The notes under the pieces are model-generated. The model was not told the DNA's origin and made no database searches. It was given only the letters and a program-made list of their open reading frames with translations. The translations under genes and the position numbers were made by a program. Positions 48,230 to 59,905 of a stretch of 64,000 nt of DNA are shown piece by piece (position 1 is the first letter of the stretch; each line of letters opens with the position of its first letter). This DNA is from Nautilus pompilius (taxonomy: Eukaryota > Mollusca > Cephalopoda > Nautilida > Nautilidae): contig JACATO010000304.1 of assembly GCA_018389105.1 (NCBI GenBank), positions 3,658,001-3,722,000 of the forward strand, written 5' to 3'.

Positions 48230-48318
48230 AGACAATGCAGTCGTAACCGGGATTCGAACTCACTCCTCACCATGATCTTCTGGCAGGTGAACCACAGGAC
48301 TACCACGCCGCTTAACTA
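48230..48318 (-). repeat. tRNA-like SINE head or tRNA pseudogene
   Basis: The minus strand contains GGCGTGGTAGTCCTGTGGTT (A-box-like) and GAGTTCGAATCCCGGTTACG (B-box GTTCGAATCC) at tRNA spacing. T-arm and acceptor stems do not pair, so it is not a working tRNA gene. Non-tRNA sequence follows, as in a SINE. Confidence 0.5.
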
Positions 48319-49032
48319 TATTATCTTCTATTTCAAATAGTTGAAGCAAAATAAAAGAAAGAAACAAAAACAAAAGCCACTTAAAAAAAAAATTATCAGT
48401 AGAAAACTAACAGTCATACTAATAGAACATTATGGGTTATCACAAACAATTGGCAGACAAATGTAATCAGCGATTGTAGAAATCTGGATTCTATAGCCAC
48501 GGTGATTAATATTCAGTATAAGATTGTTTTACGTTCTCGTCACGTCCAGTTTATCCACATTTGTCTGCATTTATTGAAAGATGAAGATTCTTATACCTGG
48601 TTTCCATTTTATTCTGATCACCCTAGAAAAATAATGAATAGAATGATAGCCGAGGTTTTTACTAACATACATTTAAAAAGACAAAATGAGCAAATCCCTC
48701 ATCTTTATTTAGCTCTTTCTCAGACTGATTCCTTTTAAATCCAAAAATAATCTAAATACAGGATTTTAAAAAAAGTTTATATTTCCTACACAAATTAATA
48801 CTTATACTAATTTTAAAAAGTTAATGTATTAAATATCTCATGATAAACTATGTTGTATGAAAGCATTAACGTAAGAACAAAAAATATTCTTTGCTATTAT
48901 TTGCAAAACAAACTAAATGAATATTTCGTTCAGAAATTATTCCTGGTGATCTGACGCTGTAAACAGGTTTATAAATCTCTAATGTAGATATATCAGTATA
49001 ATTATTCTGAATAAAATCTTCATAAAGATCTA

Positions 49033-49775
49033 TTAGGTTGTTACAAAAGTTTTTTTTCAGTGTTTTAACACAACAATGAGACTCCATATCGTTGCTGAAT
49101 TTGAAGTTTATTAATCAAAATAAGTTCCATTACAATCAATAGATTTCTGACAACGAGTTACAAGCGCATTTATCCCATTTTGAAAAAAATTCGGATTTTT
49201 GGAGTCAATAAACTGTTGGAGGGCAGTTTCCATTGCTGCTTGATTGGAGAGGGATTTCATACGGAGAAAGCTATCGAGGTGTTTGAAAGATGGTAGTCTA
49301 TGGGAGAAAGGTGTGGTGAATAGGCTAGGTGAGGGAGAACTTCGTACCCCATCGCGTTCAGTTTCTGAAGAGTCACTTTTTCAACATGAGGACGAGCATT
49401 GTCGTGGAGCAGGATTGGGTGTCTTCGATTCACCAATACCGGCCGTCGTTGGGAGAGTTTCTGATGGACAACGTCTAATTCACGACAGTAATTTTCATCT
49501 GTGATGGTTTCGCCAAGGTTGCAAGAAGTTATAGTGAATGTCAACAGTTACAGACCACCAGATAGTGACAATGACCTTCTTTGGGTGGAGGCTGGGTTTT
49601 GGAATGTGGTTAGGCGCCTTGTCTCTGTCGAACCACTGTGCTGATCGTTTGCGATTGTCATAGAGGATCAATTTTTCATCACACATATTGGTTCGGTCAA
49701 GAAATGGGTCGTTTTTGTTTCACATGACAAGCAAAGAGCATTTCTCCAATCGACGATTTTGTTGTTGTTTATCTA
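49033..49775 (-). mobile_element. Mariner element, 5'-truncated
   Basis: The end at 49033 is a mariner-type terminal repeat, TTAGGTTGTTACAAAAGTTT, next to TA at 49031-49032. The transposase on the minus strand is broken: FLDRTNMCDEKLILYDNRKR (first Asp), IWWSVTVDIHYNFLQPW, ILLHDNARPHVEKVTLQ (second Asp) and YSPHLSPIDYHL (third Asp). The last two acids are 34 residues apart, giving mariner DD34D. The helix-turn-helix N-terminus and the other terminal repeat are missing. At about 49780 the sequence switches to the MULE copy. Confidence 0.82.
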
Positions 49776-49782
49776 ACTCATG

Positions 49783-50480
49783 AGGAACCGTGCTCAGAGG
49801 GAAATTTTCTGTACAATTGTGTATGATGCCACTAGTAGTTTCGTCAGGTTGTCCAGCTCGTTGCTTCATTTTGTGTACAGATTTTAGAGCATAAATGCAC
49901 GCTGTATCTGGTGGATGTGTGTTCTGATGGAATACTCTGAATTACATCATTAATTGTCTTCAGCCTTTCTGCTTTTCTCTTCTCTTCTCTGTCAATAACA
50001 GAGGCGGAGCCTTTATAACGAAGCTTCTTGCCACTTTTGCTGGTCTCAACAAACTCCATACTTTTGTTGTGTTGTGCCAACCTGCATGGAAAGTGAGTGG
50101 ACTCCGGATGAGGAAGAATTTCTATGCAAGCCAGCAAGCAGCAGTCAGACAGCAAACTGTCTATCAATAGCGGCAAGATGGGTGACGACATTATTTCACC
50201 AGCTAGTCTCCAAATGGCTCCGGACAATGCTACTATCACATCACTCTGATTGTGTTGCTACAATGTCATGATACTATTACATCATCATTATTATTTTTAG
50301 CAGACATATAACAGGGATTTATAGTCTTGTTGTCTGAATGAAGTGAAATGGGAAGTTGAAGCGTTTAAAAAAATATATTTAAAATATTCGACAAAAATGT
50401 CACCCAAGAAAAAACGTAAAATATGATTTTCTGTCCATTTTATCTGTTTGTCAGCATAACATCCGGTGGCATAAAGTCTG
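49783..50480 (-). repeat. MULE family repeat, copy 2 (FLYWCH part only)
   Basis: The minus strand reads MEFVETSKSGKKLRYKGSAS, then VIDREEKRKAERLKTINDVI and SIPSEHTSTRYSVHLCSKIC. This is the FLYWCH finger and following linker of the same MULE as 38785-40025. The catalytic domain is absent because the copy ends at the mariner junction. A 131-codon open frame (50239-49844) is intact, but it covers only this linker part. Confidence 0.72.
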
Positions 50481-50731
50481 GCTACTGTTGCTTATGTGTA
50501 TAACCACTTTGGTTTTGTTACTATTATTGATCTTAGGAATTTCTTATTTATTTACTGTGTTGAAAAGGGAAACTAAAAGACATGGTTCAAATTGAATAAA
50601 TCTAAAAAATTGTAATAAAAAATTTTTTTGTTGCTTGAGTGCAGTTGTTGAGGAGAATGAATTCATCCTTAGTTTGCAAAAATGAAAATAAAAAGACTTC
50701 ATTCTAATATTTCTTGATTGTTTCTTTTCAG

Positions 50732-50834
50732 AGAAAAAAATGATGATAAAATCAGAGTCATCAACCAGAAGCTTGATAAGGCTAACACATCTGAGTGCAA
50801 AGTGAATGAGTTGAATGGGGAGCTGGAAAGGGTT
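50732..50834 (+). CDS. Internal exon of an unidentified coiled-coil protein gene
   Basis: A strong acceptor (TTGATTGTTTCTTTTCAG) precedes and a consensus donor (GTAAGT) follows 103 bases that translate without a stop. After one base of a split codon the frame reads EKNDDKIRVINQKLDKANTS, then ECKVNELNGELERV. The heptad-like spacing of hydrophobic residues and high charge indicate coiled coil. The exon enters in phase 1 (one base of a codon) and leaves in phase 0. I do not recognise the protein. The neighbouring sequence is transposon-rich, so the rest of the gene may be tens of kilobases away. Confidence 0.6.
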
Positions 50835-50871
50835 GTAAGTTATGTTGATGTATTTAAAGTAACTTAAGAGA

Positions 50872-51680
50872 CAGGATTTTTCAAACTCTGTTCTGCAGAA
50901 CCCCAGGGTTTTGTAAAAGCTTGTGGTGGTTCCATGAGATTTTATATTATTGTGGTTGAATCAGCCACCTGAAATCGAGTAGCCTCCTTGACCCCTTCAC
51001 CTCCATGAGAGAGAATAGCTGAACTCTATAAACAGAGAGACTGGACACTGCTCTCTCTTTTCAGTTGCAGCTACTGATAAGTCACAGACTGCTGCTATCT
51101 GTAATATATAGGGTCAAGCCAGCAGATTAGCATGCAACATGGACATTGCCATAGTGAAGGTAGATAATATTTAAGTTTTTTTTTTTTGCATCCTCATTTT
51201 CCTTTTGTTCTATTTTCAGATTTTACCAAGTTGTTGTCACCACTATATTTGGAAATTTGTGAGGAAATAACCAGCCCTCACAGCAACATTATTATTTAAA
51301 AAAAAAAAATTGTCTGCTATACATGGATCAAGGGTAAAAAATGGTAAACAAGGATGAAAATGATAGGAACAAGATAAATGCTACTAGTGCTGCTGGTGTT
51401 TCTCCTACTTTGCAATGTCTAGACATAAACAATTGCATATGTTAATTTTTTGTCTTTCTGATAATTTGAACCCAAGTACAGTGAGAAAACGGAAGTATGA
51501 CAAAAGTTTTATTAAGTTTGGTTTTACCTGGTCTCAGACAAAGCAAGTGGAGAATGTGTTGAATGTGAACAAGTATTGAGTAACAGTAGTATAATCCTGC
51601 CAACTAGCATTCTCTTCTTTTTCCAAATAATTATCAGTTTGTACCCATCTCAATATTCAGGTTTTTTGTGGCTTTTCCTA
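50872..51680 (+). mobile_element. hAT left end with ZBED-type N-terminal remnant
   Basis: CAGGATTTTTCAAACTCTG at 50872 resembles a hAT terminus (CAGGGTTTCTCAAACT). About 600 bases inside, the plus strand reads RKRKYDKSFIKFGFTWSQTK. After a frame change it gives ECVECEQVLSNSSIILPTSI, the BED finger start of ZBED-like hAT transposases. No catalytic domain or right end was found. It begins only 38 bases after the donor of the 50732-50834 exon. Confidence 0.55.
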
Positions 51681-51699
51681 GTGAATGCATGAACTGGAA

Positions 51700-52410
51700 C
51701 AAAAAAAAACTGACCTCCAGATTCACGCCATGTATTTGTAAACACATCAATAAATAAATAGAATTTTGATATCACTGCAGGCCTTTCAAATTTTCAAAAC
51801 AACAAAAGAATTCTTCAGAGAAATGGAGATCAACTATTTAATTTGTTCTAAGAAACCATATCAACTATCAACAGTTAATATTGAAATTAAACCATAATCA
51901 GAACATGATAGAAATAATATAGTAGAATAATAGTAGAAAGCGGGCATCTTACTTAATCCATTTATCACCACTGAATAGAAACAAGTTCTAAAAGTTGTCA
52001 GAATCTGGTAAAATACAGTAATTTCAGCGTCTTTAAGTACATGCATCACAAATGTGCAAAGAAAATACCTAATGGTGGATTGCTTTTTAGATTTAAAAAT
52101 GTACAAAAATGGCATTCATTTGTTTTTTACCTTTCCTTTTAGCCCTGACCAATGATGTAGAAGAAAAACTAGACCGCGCATCACCGCGAATTTCACTAAG
52201 CCACCATGGGCCATTGCTGCTTACTTCCGGTAAGGGCAAAAGAGTTGGGCATGCCATGTAAACATTTAGGTGGCGAGGCGATTAGAATCAATTATTACAC
52301 ATATACTTAACAGTGGTTAATTTGGGGGGGGGCACTGACCTGGTATGTAAAGATTGTAATTAATATTTTAATTATTTTTTAATATATAGACTGAGATTAC
52401 CTAAAATTAG
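51700..52410. other. No feature recognised
   Basis: AT-rich apart from a more GC-rich patch at 52140-52280 (GACCGCGCATCACCGCGAAT and following), whose nature I cannot tell. Confidence 0.4.
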
Positions 52411-52411
52411 A

Positions 52412-52500
52412 AAATGTTCAGTCAGTAATAGTTTAATGTCATATAAGACATAATTGCATTAAAGCTGATGATTTACTACAATATGTCAATAAAAATAATT
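52412..52500 (+). repeat. Direct repeat A flanking the P-like remnant
   Basis: It starts AAAATGTTCA and shares AATAGTTTAAT, TAAGACA, AGCTGAT and ACTACAATATG in the same order with 54531-54645. Confidence 0.6.
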
Positions 52501-53166
52501 GTCAAGTTATGAAAGCCACAGATTTTTACAGGATTTTTTTAGGCCACAGAAAATTACTGGAAAGCTTCATACTGTTCAAAATTTAAATACTACGTAAAAG
52601 AATTCCCTCTGAGATCCAGTGAAGAACACATTGAACAAAATGGAAGAAGGCATTAATATTTTATATCATTCTGACAGAACAAACTAAATGGTGCAAAACT
52701 GTATATTTTCAGATATTTCTGAAAAGGAAAAATACATAAATGATAAACCATTTTCAGCATTATCATCCAATTGATGCTTTTATGCACAGTATCATGTTTA
52801 AAATGTAATTAATACTTTCATTATTTTTTTAATACCTAGACTGATTTTGCAATCCCAAACACATTATAATAGTGCAATTGTTTTGACAGGTTTCGCTATA
52901 ATATGAAAACAAGGCTGACAACAGCAACATCTATCAAATGATAGAATAATTCTCTTTCAACATCAAAGACAATTTGATTTATTACATAAATCTGTATTTT
53001 AGTGATAATATACCATATTTTACAAGTTCACTCATTTTCACTTTCCAGTTGAACCAAAACTGGTGTTTTCTAATGTACAACTTAGGGGGGAAAAAAACAA
53101 AGATTTACTGATGCTTGAACAACACGGTCTTGTTCATTTTCTGCCTAATACTGTCTCCAGTCAGAA

Positions 53167-54330
53167 TCAATTGGTCAAGTTCACAGTGTGGAAATTAGAA
53201 GGCATTTCAGCTAGCATTTTGGATACCATCATTTTCTCCCATTCACCAGATGCAACCTTCTTAATGTTTATGCTAGAACACATGACAATTTCACACAGTT
53301 TGATAATGCGAACCACACTTGCTGATGGGACTACCAGTCCACCATTGTTTTTCAACTTCAATAATGCAGATGTACATTCAGATGCAGGTCTTACCAGTAC
53401 AGTGGAACATTCTTTACTAGACAATTTTTTTGTCACAGAACGAATAACCCATCCAGCAATATACTCGAGGATACCTTCAACATCACCTGTTTGATTGCAC
53501 AGACCAAATTCAAGGGTGATAAAAGGCACAATCTCATCAGGCTCTGTCTGCAACATTCAACAATGAAGTTGTTATATAACTTGAGGCACACAATTTGCTT
53601 TGGCAGACCCTGTGATAGAAACACCTGCATGGCTCATTAGTGCTTTACATGTGCTAGCAAACTGCATGGCAGAGAGGTTATTGTTCCAACCTCCTCGATG
53701 GCGTACAGCTGAAAAAATAACTTGTGATGGTCCTGAGACAATTTATAAGTCAACAAGTACTTCTGTACTGGGGACAACCTCAGCAGCAGTTTCTTGGATA
53801 GGCCAAGCAGACTCTAAATATTTAACAGAAATCCTATAACAGCATTTTTGTGCTTACCGTAACACACCTTAGCACCAGTCATGTGTCATACTAAGTAACA
53901 TAGATCTTGCATCCGTCAAGAAATTTTCAATTATACCAAGATTTTCAGCCCCTAATGGGCTCTTAAACCCTTAAGTTACAGGTATGTCAAACAAGTGATC
54001 AATAAAAAATACAAAATTGGTTGTACCTTCACAATCATCAAGGCAAGTACAATCTACTTGAGCTGCATATCTGAGTGCAGCTGCAATAGATGAATTCAAA
54101 GTTTGAGCTGCTAATTTAACATTCATTTTCTGCTTCTCAAAGCATATGTCATTCCATCTGGCTACACTAACACTTGTTACAATGTCTTGTAAAGCATGTA
54201 GAGCACCGTTTAGATTCTTTAACAAATAACACGCATCAAAGAATACACCAACATTACGAGTACTGTCAGCAGGATGTGTGAATTTATACTGAATCTTTCC
54301 AGGTTCCAATGACAAGAGCAACAACACTTA
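53167..54330 (-). pseudogene. P-element (THAP9-like) transposase remnant
   Basis: The minus strand, across frame changes, follows the P-element transposase family. KFTHPADSTRNVGVFFDACY and LLKNLNGALHALQDIV are followed by KQKMNVKLAAQTLNSSIAAA and FVFFIDHLFDIPVT. Then come YLLTYKLSQDHHKLFFQL (the conserved KLSQDHxELFF block) and a frame-shifted RRGGWNNN-type block. The C-terminal part contains EYIAGWVIRSVTKKLSSKEC and LKNNGGLVVPSASVVRIIKL. No THAP finger is visible upstream. There are at least four breaks. Two open pieces of about 120-130 codons survive. Confidence 0.75.
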
Positions 54331-54530
54331 CATTGACATCACACAATGAACACATTATTGACAAAATAAGCCGAGATTGAAATTCTCCAAATATACTATT
54401 TATCCAATGCTTCAGTAGTTTCTCCTGCACTGCTGTCGAGAGAACCAGCTCCGAGCATCAGGGTACAGCAGCCATAGTTAGCTGGACTTCAACATGGAGA
54501 GAACTTGCTCCAAAATTCCAGGTTTTGAAG

Positions 54531-54645
54531 AAAATGTTCACTGTAAGAAATAGTTTAATATCAACCAATATCATGTAAGACACAAATTACATTGATAGCT
54601 GATAATACACTACAATATGGATTAAGCATAATTATCAATGAAATA
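54531..54645 (+). repeat. Direct repeat B flanking the P-like remnant
   Basis: Second copy of the repeat at 52412-52500. It contains an extra local duplication (CAATATCA-type) after AATAGTTTAAT. The following segment also matches 52735-52780 in repeat A's flank. Confidence 0.6.
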
Positions 54646-54862
54646 TATACTGATAAACTGTTTTCTGCATTACCAATTTATATTAAAATGTACAGAAGTA
54701 CTGACCAATGGCACCAATGTTAGTGCATACTGCAAACTCTGTAAGAATTTATTTATTTGAAAATTTTTAAAACATAAGTAAAGGCATCTGGGTGATCTTG
54801 TCATGATGACATATTCAAAATCAAAATAGCATTACAAATAAGAGAAAAACATGTTGGGCATA

Positions 54863-56135
54863 CAGGTGCATCTCAAAAAATTAGAATATCGTGGAAGAGT
54901 TCAATATTTTTTGTCACATGTTTCAGAAAGTGAAAATTGTATATATTCTAGACTCATTACATGTAAACTAAAATGTTTCAAGCATTTTTTTAATTTTAAT
55001 TTTGATAATTATGGCCTACATCCCCCAAAATAGAAAAAAAACGTATCTCAAAATATTAGAATATTCCATTTCAAGTTTCAGTAAATCACTATTTATGCAG
55101 TATAAATACCATGAATCTTTAAATCTCATTCATTGAGAAGACTGCTCACTTCACAGTTGTCTAGAAAGCACTCATTGACACCTTCATAAGGAGGGTAAGC
55201 CACAGGTCACTGCAGCTCGCAGAGCGCTGTATCAAAGTATATTCACGGCAAGTTGACTGGAAAGGAAAAGTGTGGTAGGAAAAGATGCACAAGCAAGAGG
55301 GATGACCGCAGCCTTGAGAGGATTGTCAAGAAAAGCCAATTCAAGAAATTGGGGGAGTTTCACAAGGAGTGGACTGAAGTTGGAGTCAGTGCATCAAGAG
55401 CCACAATGCACAGACGTGTCCAGGAAATGGGCTAGAAGTGTAACATTTCTTGTGTCAAGCCACTCCTGAACCAGAGACTTCAGAAGCGTCTAACCTGGGC
55501 TAAGGAGAAAAATAATTGGACCGTAGCTCAGTGGTTCAAAGTCCTCTTTTCAGATGAAAGTAAATTTTGCATTTCATTTGGAAATCAAGGTCCCAGGGTC
55601 TGGAGAAAGAGTGGAGAGGCACAGAATCCGAGTTTCTTGAAGTCCAGTGTGAAGTTTCCACAGTAAGTGATGATTTGGGCTGCCATATCATCTGCTGGTG
55701 TTTGTCCACTGTTTTGTCAAGTCCAAAGTCAATGTAGCCATCTATCAGGAGATTTTAGAGCACTTCATGCTTCCGTCTGTTGACTAGCTTTATGGAGATG
55801 CCGATTTCCTTTTCCAGCAGGACTCGGCACCTGCCCACAGTGCCAAAACTACTAGTAACTATGGGGTATTGGCAAGAGGAAGATGAGACACCAGACAACA
55901 ATACAGACGAGCTGAAGGCCGCTATCAAAGCAACCTGGGCTTCCATAACTCCTCAGCAGTGCCACAGCCTGATCGCCTCTATGACATGCTGCATTGATGC
56001 AGCGATTCTTGAAAAAGGAGTATTTTGAGTGCATAAATGTACATACTTTTCAGAAGTTCCACTTTTATATATAGATACTTTTTTTATTGATGTTATGAAA
56101 TATTCTAATATTTTGAGATAGTGAATTTTTGTTTG
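54863..56135 (+). mobile_element. Tc1-like IR/DR transposon, second copy, right end missing
   Basis: Its left end is complete: TA, then CAGGTGCATCTCAAAAAATT at 54863, and an inner motif ATCTCAAAATATTAGAATAT at about 55041-55060. The right side keeps the inner motif (56098-56120) but stops before the outer terminus. Truncation is thus on the opposite side from the copy at 5470-6756. Confidence 0.85.
55131..56030 (+). pseudogene. Tc1-like transposase, second copy
   Basis: It is homologous along its length to 5502-6549. The start codon is lost (TTGAGAAG where the other copy has ATGGGGAAG). KLTGKEKCGRKRCTSKRDDR and VGVSASRATMHRRVQEMG are followed by a TAG. LFSDESKFCISFGNQGP keeps the first Asp. 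About 80 bases are missing between ACTAGTAACT and ATGGGGTATT (near 55860), removing the third catalytic acid (NPIENLW). It retains a 26-base piece missing from the first copy. Confidence 0.82.
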
Positions 56136-56329
56136 CTTACATGCCTTCATAAACAGCTGTAGTTTTGGCAATTTGTTTCATTTTTAACAACATACTGCTT
56201 CTACAACTATGGTGGTTATTGGCACTTTTCAGATAATGACAACTTTTTTCTGTCAACCAAGGTGTTGCTATAAATGGCAGGTACTGTTTGTGTTCCCGAG
56301 GATTCAAAGACTTCTGTCTCTTATTCAAA

Positions 56330-56544
56330 GCCCATTTCTATGCAAAATCTACATGGAGGAAAACAATTTTCAAGAAGTGCTCCTGAAGTTACACCATGAA
56401 GGCACCAAAATTCTGCACAAATACTTTGTGAATCTATTAGACTTCTGGCTGAAGATAAGAAACAAATATCTGCAAATTTTCAAGGTAGTTATCCAAGTTC
56501 TAGTAGTTGTTCCTAATGACTTTCTCAAGCTTAGTGGAAATTAA
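56330..56544 (+). pseudogene. Possible hAT C-terminal fragment
   Basis: An open frame from 56209 contains MEENNFQEVLLKLHHEGTKI, LLDFWLKIRNKYLQI and VVVPNDFLKLSG. FW, then a charged stretch, then a hydrophobic stretch resembles the FWxxxKxEYPxxxxxAxxxLLxFPTTYxCExGFS region of hAT transposases, but the key C and E are absent. Tentative. Confidence 0.25.
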
Positions 56545-56549
56545 AACCA

Positions 56550-58020
56550 AAACCAGAAACAGGCTGATTGATGTATAAATGCATGCTATTCTTTTAAAGA
56601 TCACAGGGGAGTTGAGGCAACCAAAGACTTGCATGCTGGCATTGTTGAGAAAATCCAGCTGAGCAGCAATGTTTTAAAGATATAGGAGAATTACAGAAAA
56701 GTTCATTATTCAATATTTATCCTAACTGTGGCAAAGCAACAGCTCTCCTGAAAAGAAGGTAGCAAACAACTTCATGTCTAAGCTTTATTTGGAAATGCAT
56801 AGTTGTGATAGTGCTAAATGGCATGCATGTAAGTTGTGCAATCACTACTTTTTCTAGTCTCACTTCAAAGAAGCTCAAAGGTATATGAGAATTAGTCAGG
56901 TATCAATATGAAAATGTTTGATTATTCCCTTATAACTGAGTTCGGTTTACAATTACCTTTGAATGTCGCTATTAATATTTTCAAGTTTGTTGATTCCCTT
57001 GAGCTTTGTATTGTCAGCCTGAAAGTAAAAGTAGAAATCTGTACAATTATTAAGACTACAAAAGAGTTTGTATAGTGCATGAGGATATTTTCAGGAGTCC
57101 AGGTGAAAATAGGTTTGTCATGTTTTCTAACCATTTAACCAAAGTATTTTATCCTCCTGTGATCATCTACAAATGTAGACATATCTGATGAAGTTGCATA
57201 GTGCCATGGCTACAACAAGCAATCCCATCAGTGTTTTACACACCTCTAATATCCAAAAGTTTACATGTCCTTTTTGAATTAGTGAAAAACCACTGCATTT
57301 TCAATAGGATTTATATAAAGCATTAAAAAGAAAATCTCACTATTCGTGCACCTGTGCTTAGTATAAGTCAAATTTAAAAGTCCACAATATTTTATAGCAT
57401 AAAGGAAACAGAAAACTATAGGGTAATCTTCAATAAGTCTTTTACAAAGCGGCAACCCTTTTAAAAATGCTTTGTTGTTTTTTATATAGTAGCAAGTTAA
57501 GTCTTATAAGTAATATGAACCTAAAAGAATCTTTTTAATAATATTTTCATCAAAATGTTTATTTAGCCTAACCAATATTTTAAAGACAAATTCTTACGCA
57601 GATCAGATTTCATGACCTTTTGTGAAATGTAATATATGACATGACAATAAAACAAATCTTCACTGCAAATTGTTCTCACATAATACCTTAAATGTTTACA
57701 ATCACATTGTATATTTATCTATAGTCTGTTTTGAAGGTTTCCACTGACTTTTTAAATAAAAAATTTGGACACATACTTTCTTGCAAGTAGTGAAGTCCTA
57801 GTATTGATAAGAGTTTACAATAATTTGAAACACAATAGGTGGTTTACTATGCTAACTCAGCAGTACCTTTTGAGTCTCTGATTTCTGTTTTTTTCTTAAT
57901 TTTTAAGTTTAGAAAAAATTTTCTTTTTAAAAGAAATTATACCTTACCATGATGCGCTGCACAATTTTCAGAAATTTTTATTGGGCAACTCCTTTCAAAT
58001 GCAGCCTGGCATTTCTTTTC
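56550..58020. other. No feature recognised
   Basis: AT-rich, with no protein or repeat motif identified. Confidence 0.4.
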
Positions 58021-58021
58021 C

Positions 58022-58423
58022 CTATCTAAAATGACTACTATGTTTGTCTGGGCTGCCAATGATTTGCAACGATGACTGAAAGCTGAATAACCCTGACCTG
58101 GCAAACTTTGTATGGTGGCTGGCCATTTCATTCACAGAAAGCTCTGCACTGATGTCCACAAGATTCATCTGGGAAATACTGAGAAACATCCAACAACCAT
58201 CTATACTGGAAGATTTTGTAGTTTTTGAATTGGCACAATCAATACGTGAGAGGACTAATGTATGATAGGCAATTTTCAATAGCAATAAGTGATATGCCCA
58301 CTTTTTACATGATGTAAAATGCTGGCCGTCCCTTATCTTTGTGGAGCTTGCCACTTTTTTCTTTAGGAGAAAATGGAAAGTTCTTACTGGTACTCCTCTC
58401 TTTAACTGTAGGAGGAAACCCAT
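58022..58423 (-). other. 133-codon open frame of unknown nature
   Basis: The longest unexplained open frame in this part of the window. It begins MGFLLQLKRGVPVRTFHFLL and contains FLLKKKVASSTKIRDGQHF. It matches no family I know, has no acceptor or donor clearly bounding it, and uses Ser and Lys heavily. It could be chance or a fragment of an unclassified repeat. Confidence 0.2.
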
Positions 58424-58855
58424 GCCAATGAACTAATATAGACCAAGATGATACCATAATAGGGAAATAATGCCACTAAAATTATATATCTAATGTCACA
58501 CAAACTAGTAGCCTTTACACAAGTGTAACAAGATTCCATGATGTCATCAGTTATGAAGAGCACTAGATGTGATGATTTTTTTTCCATTTACTTAACCAAC
58601 ATCAATAGATTTAGTGCACACACAATGCTGGAAATCCACAGATGAGTTGTGTTTTAATTTGATTTACAATATTATAGAAATTCTGTTCTTTTTATAATGT
58701 TAAAATTTCAACAAATAAAAATTACATCGCATACATTCTTTTAATGTTATTGACTTTTTGCTTTAACATCAGCAATGATGCAGTGATAAAAAGATGATGT
58801 AATACCTTAAGTTTCTTTTCTGCAAAGTGATATTGTTTTTTTTTTCTTTTTTCAG

Positions 58856-58927
58856 CTTTTCCAACTTTATCCAAAGGAAGAAAATTACATGAATCCTCTT
58901 ACAGTTCATACATACAAATCATCACAA
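58856..58927 (+). CDS. Possible plus-strand exon, unidentified
   Basis: A long pyrimidine tract ending TTTTTTCAG is followed by 72 stop-free bases and the donor GTAATA. In phase 0 it reads LFQLYPKEENYMNPLTVHTY, then KSSQ, which could follow the phase-0 end of the exon at 50732-50834. Only 24 codons and a common AT-rich donor, so modest support. Confidence 0.3.
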
Positions 58928-59905
58928 GTAATAATTTCTATGGTGATATTGTAATCTTTAAAAATCTTTCCTTTGAATGATAAGATAAATTAGAATTAAT
59001 TAAATATTTAAAAGAAAAATGTATTAAAATAGATAGAAGCAAAAAGCATAACTATTTTTGAAAATAGATCAGATTAAAATATTTTTTGATGATAGGAACT
59101 CAGGTGTATGATATAAGGTAGAAAGTTCTGAAAACAGTGAATAAGATCAATGTGACTGCTTCGCACTTTGACTAGTAACAACTACAGAACAAGCTATGCT
59201 TCTTGCAGTGAGCTACAAAGACTCAACAATTTTAAAGATAGCACATGGTTTAAATTGGCTACTGGTACACATGGACAATTGATTAAAGAATAAACCAGGA
59301 TACAAGCAAATATAATACCCGGCAATATTATTTATTAAGTGCTGAAGACACTGTTGTTGTGTTAAGCACCAACCCTCTTCAGTGGTGACAGCAAAGGGGG
59401 ACTTTTTTTTTTACCAAAAAAATTATATTAAAAATTCAGTATAAGCTGAAGCAAATGAGTTGATTGGCTCAATGCTCTAATACGTCAATCGTCATTGGCT
59501 CAACAAGTGCAAACAAAAATGACAGATGCACCTGGATGATTTGAATTCACAAATTTTTATTTTTATTTTATATAATTAAAAACAAAAAAAGCCAAAGACA
59601 AGAACTTAATAGCAAATCAGCTTTCAACAGAGTATTACTGTGATTTGAAATCATAACATGGCATCAGTCACCATTTAGGAACAGAAGAGGAAGCGGCCAT
59701 AACCTTTCAGTCAAACCTTGGAGTCATAAAAGATTGATTCAAAGCTAAAGTGACAGAATCTACTAATCAAGTATTCACTACCTGTCTTTGTGAGTGTGCT
59801 GTACATTATAAGTCACACCTAAAATATAAATACAGCATAATGGTAATGATACAAACTTAAATGATTCAACAGACTGTATTCATTGTGTTAGAGCTGTTTA
59901 CCATT

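Noticed and set aside
48230..48318. Functional tRNA gene
   Set aside because: A- and B-box-like sequences exist, but T-arm and acceptor stems do not pair and no sensible anticodon loop is formed, so it is listed as a SINE head or tRNA pseudogene.
53063..53494. 143-codon plus-strand open frame
   Set aside because: It lies antisense to the P-type transposase remnant, whose minus-strand translation has clear family motifs. The plus frame has none.
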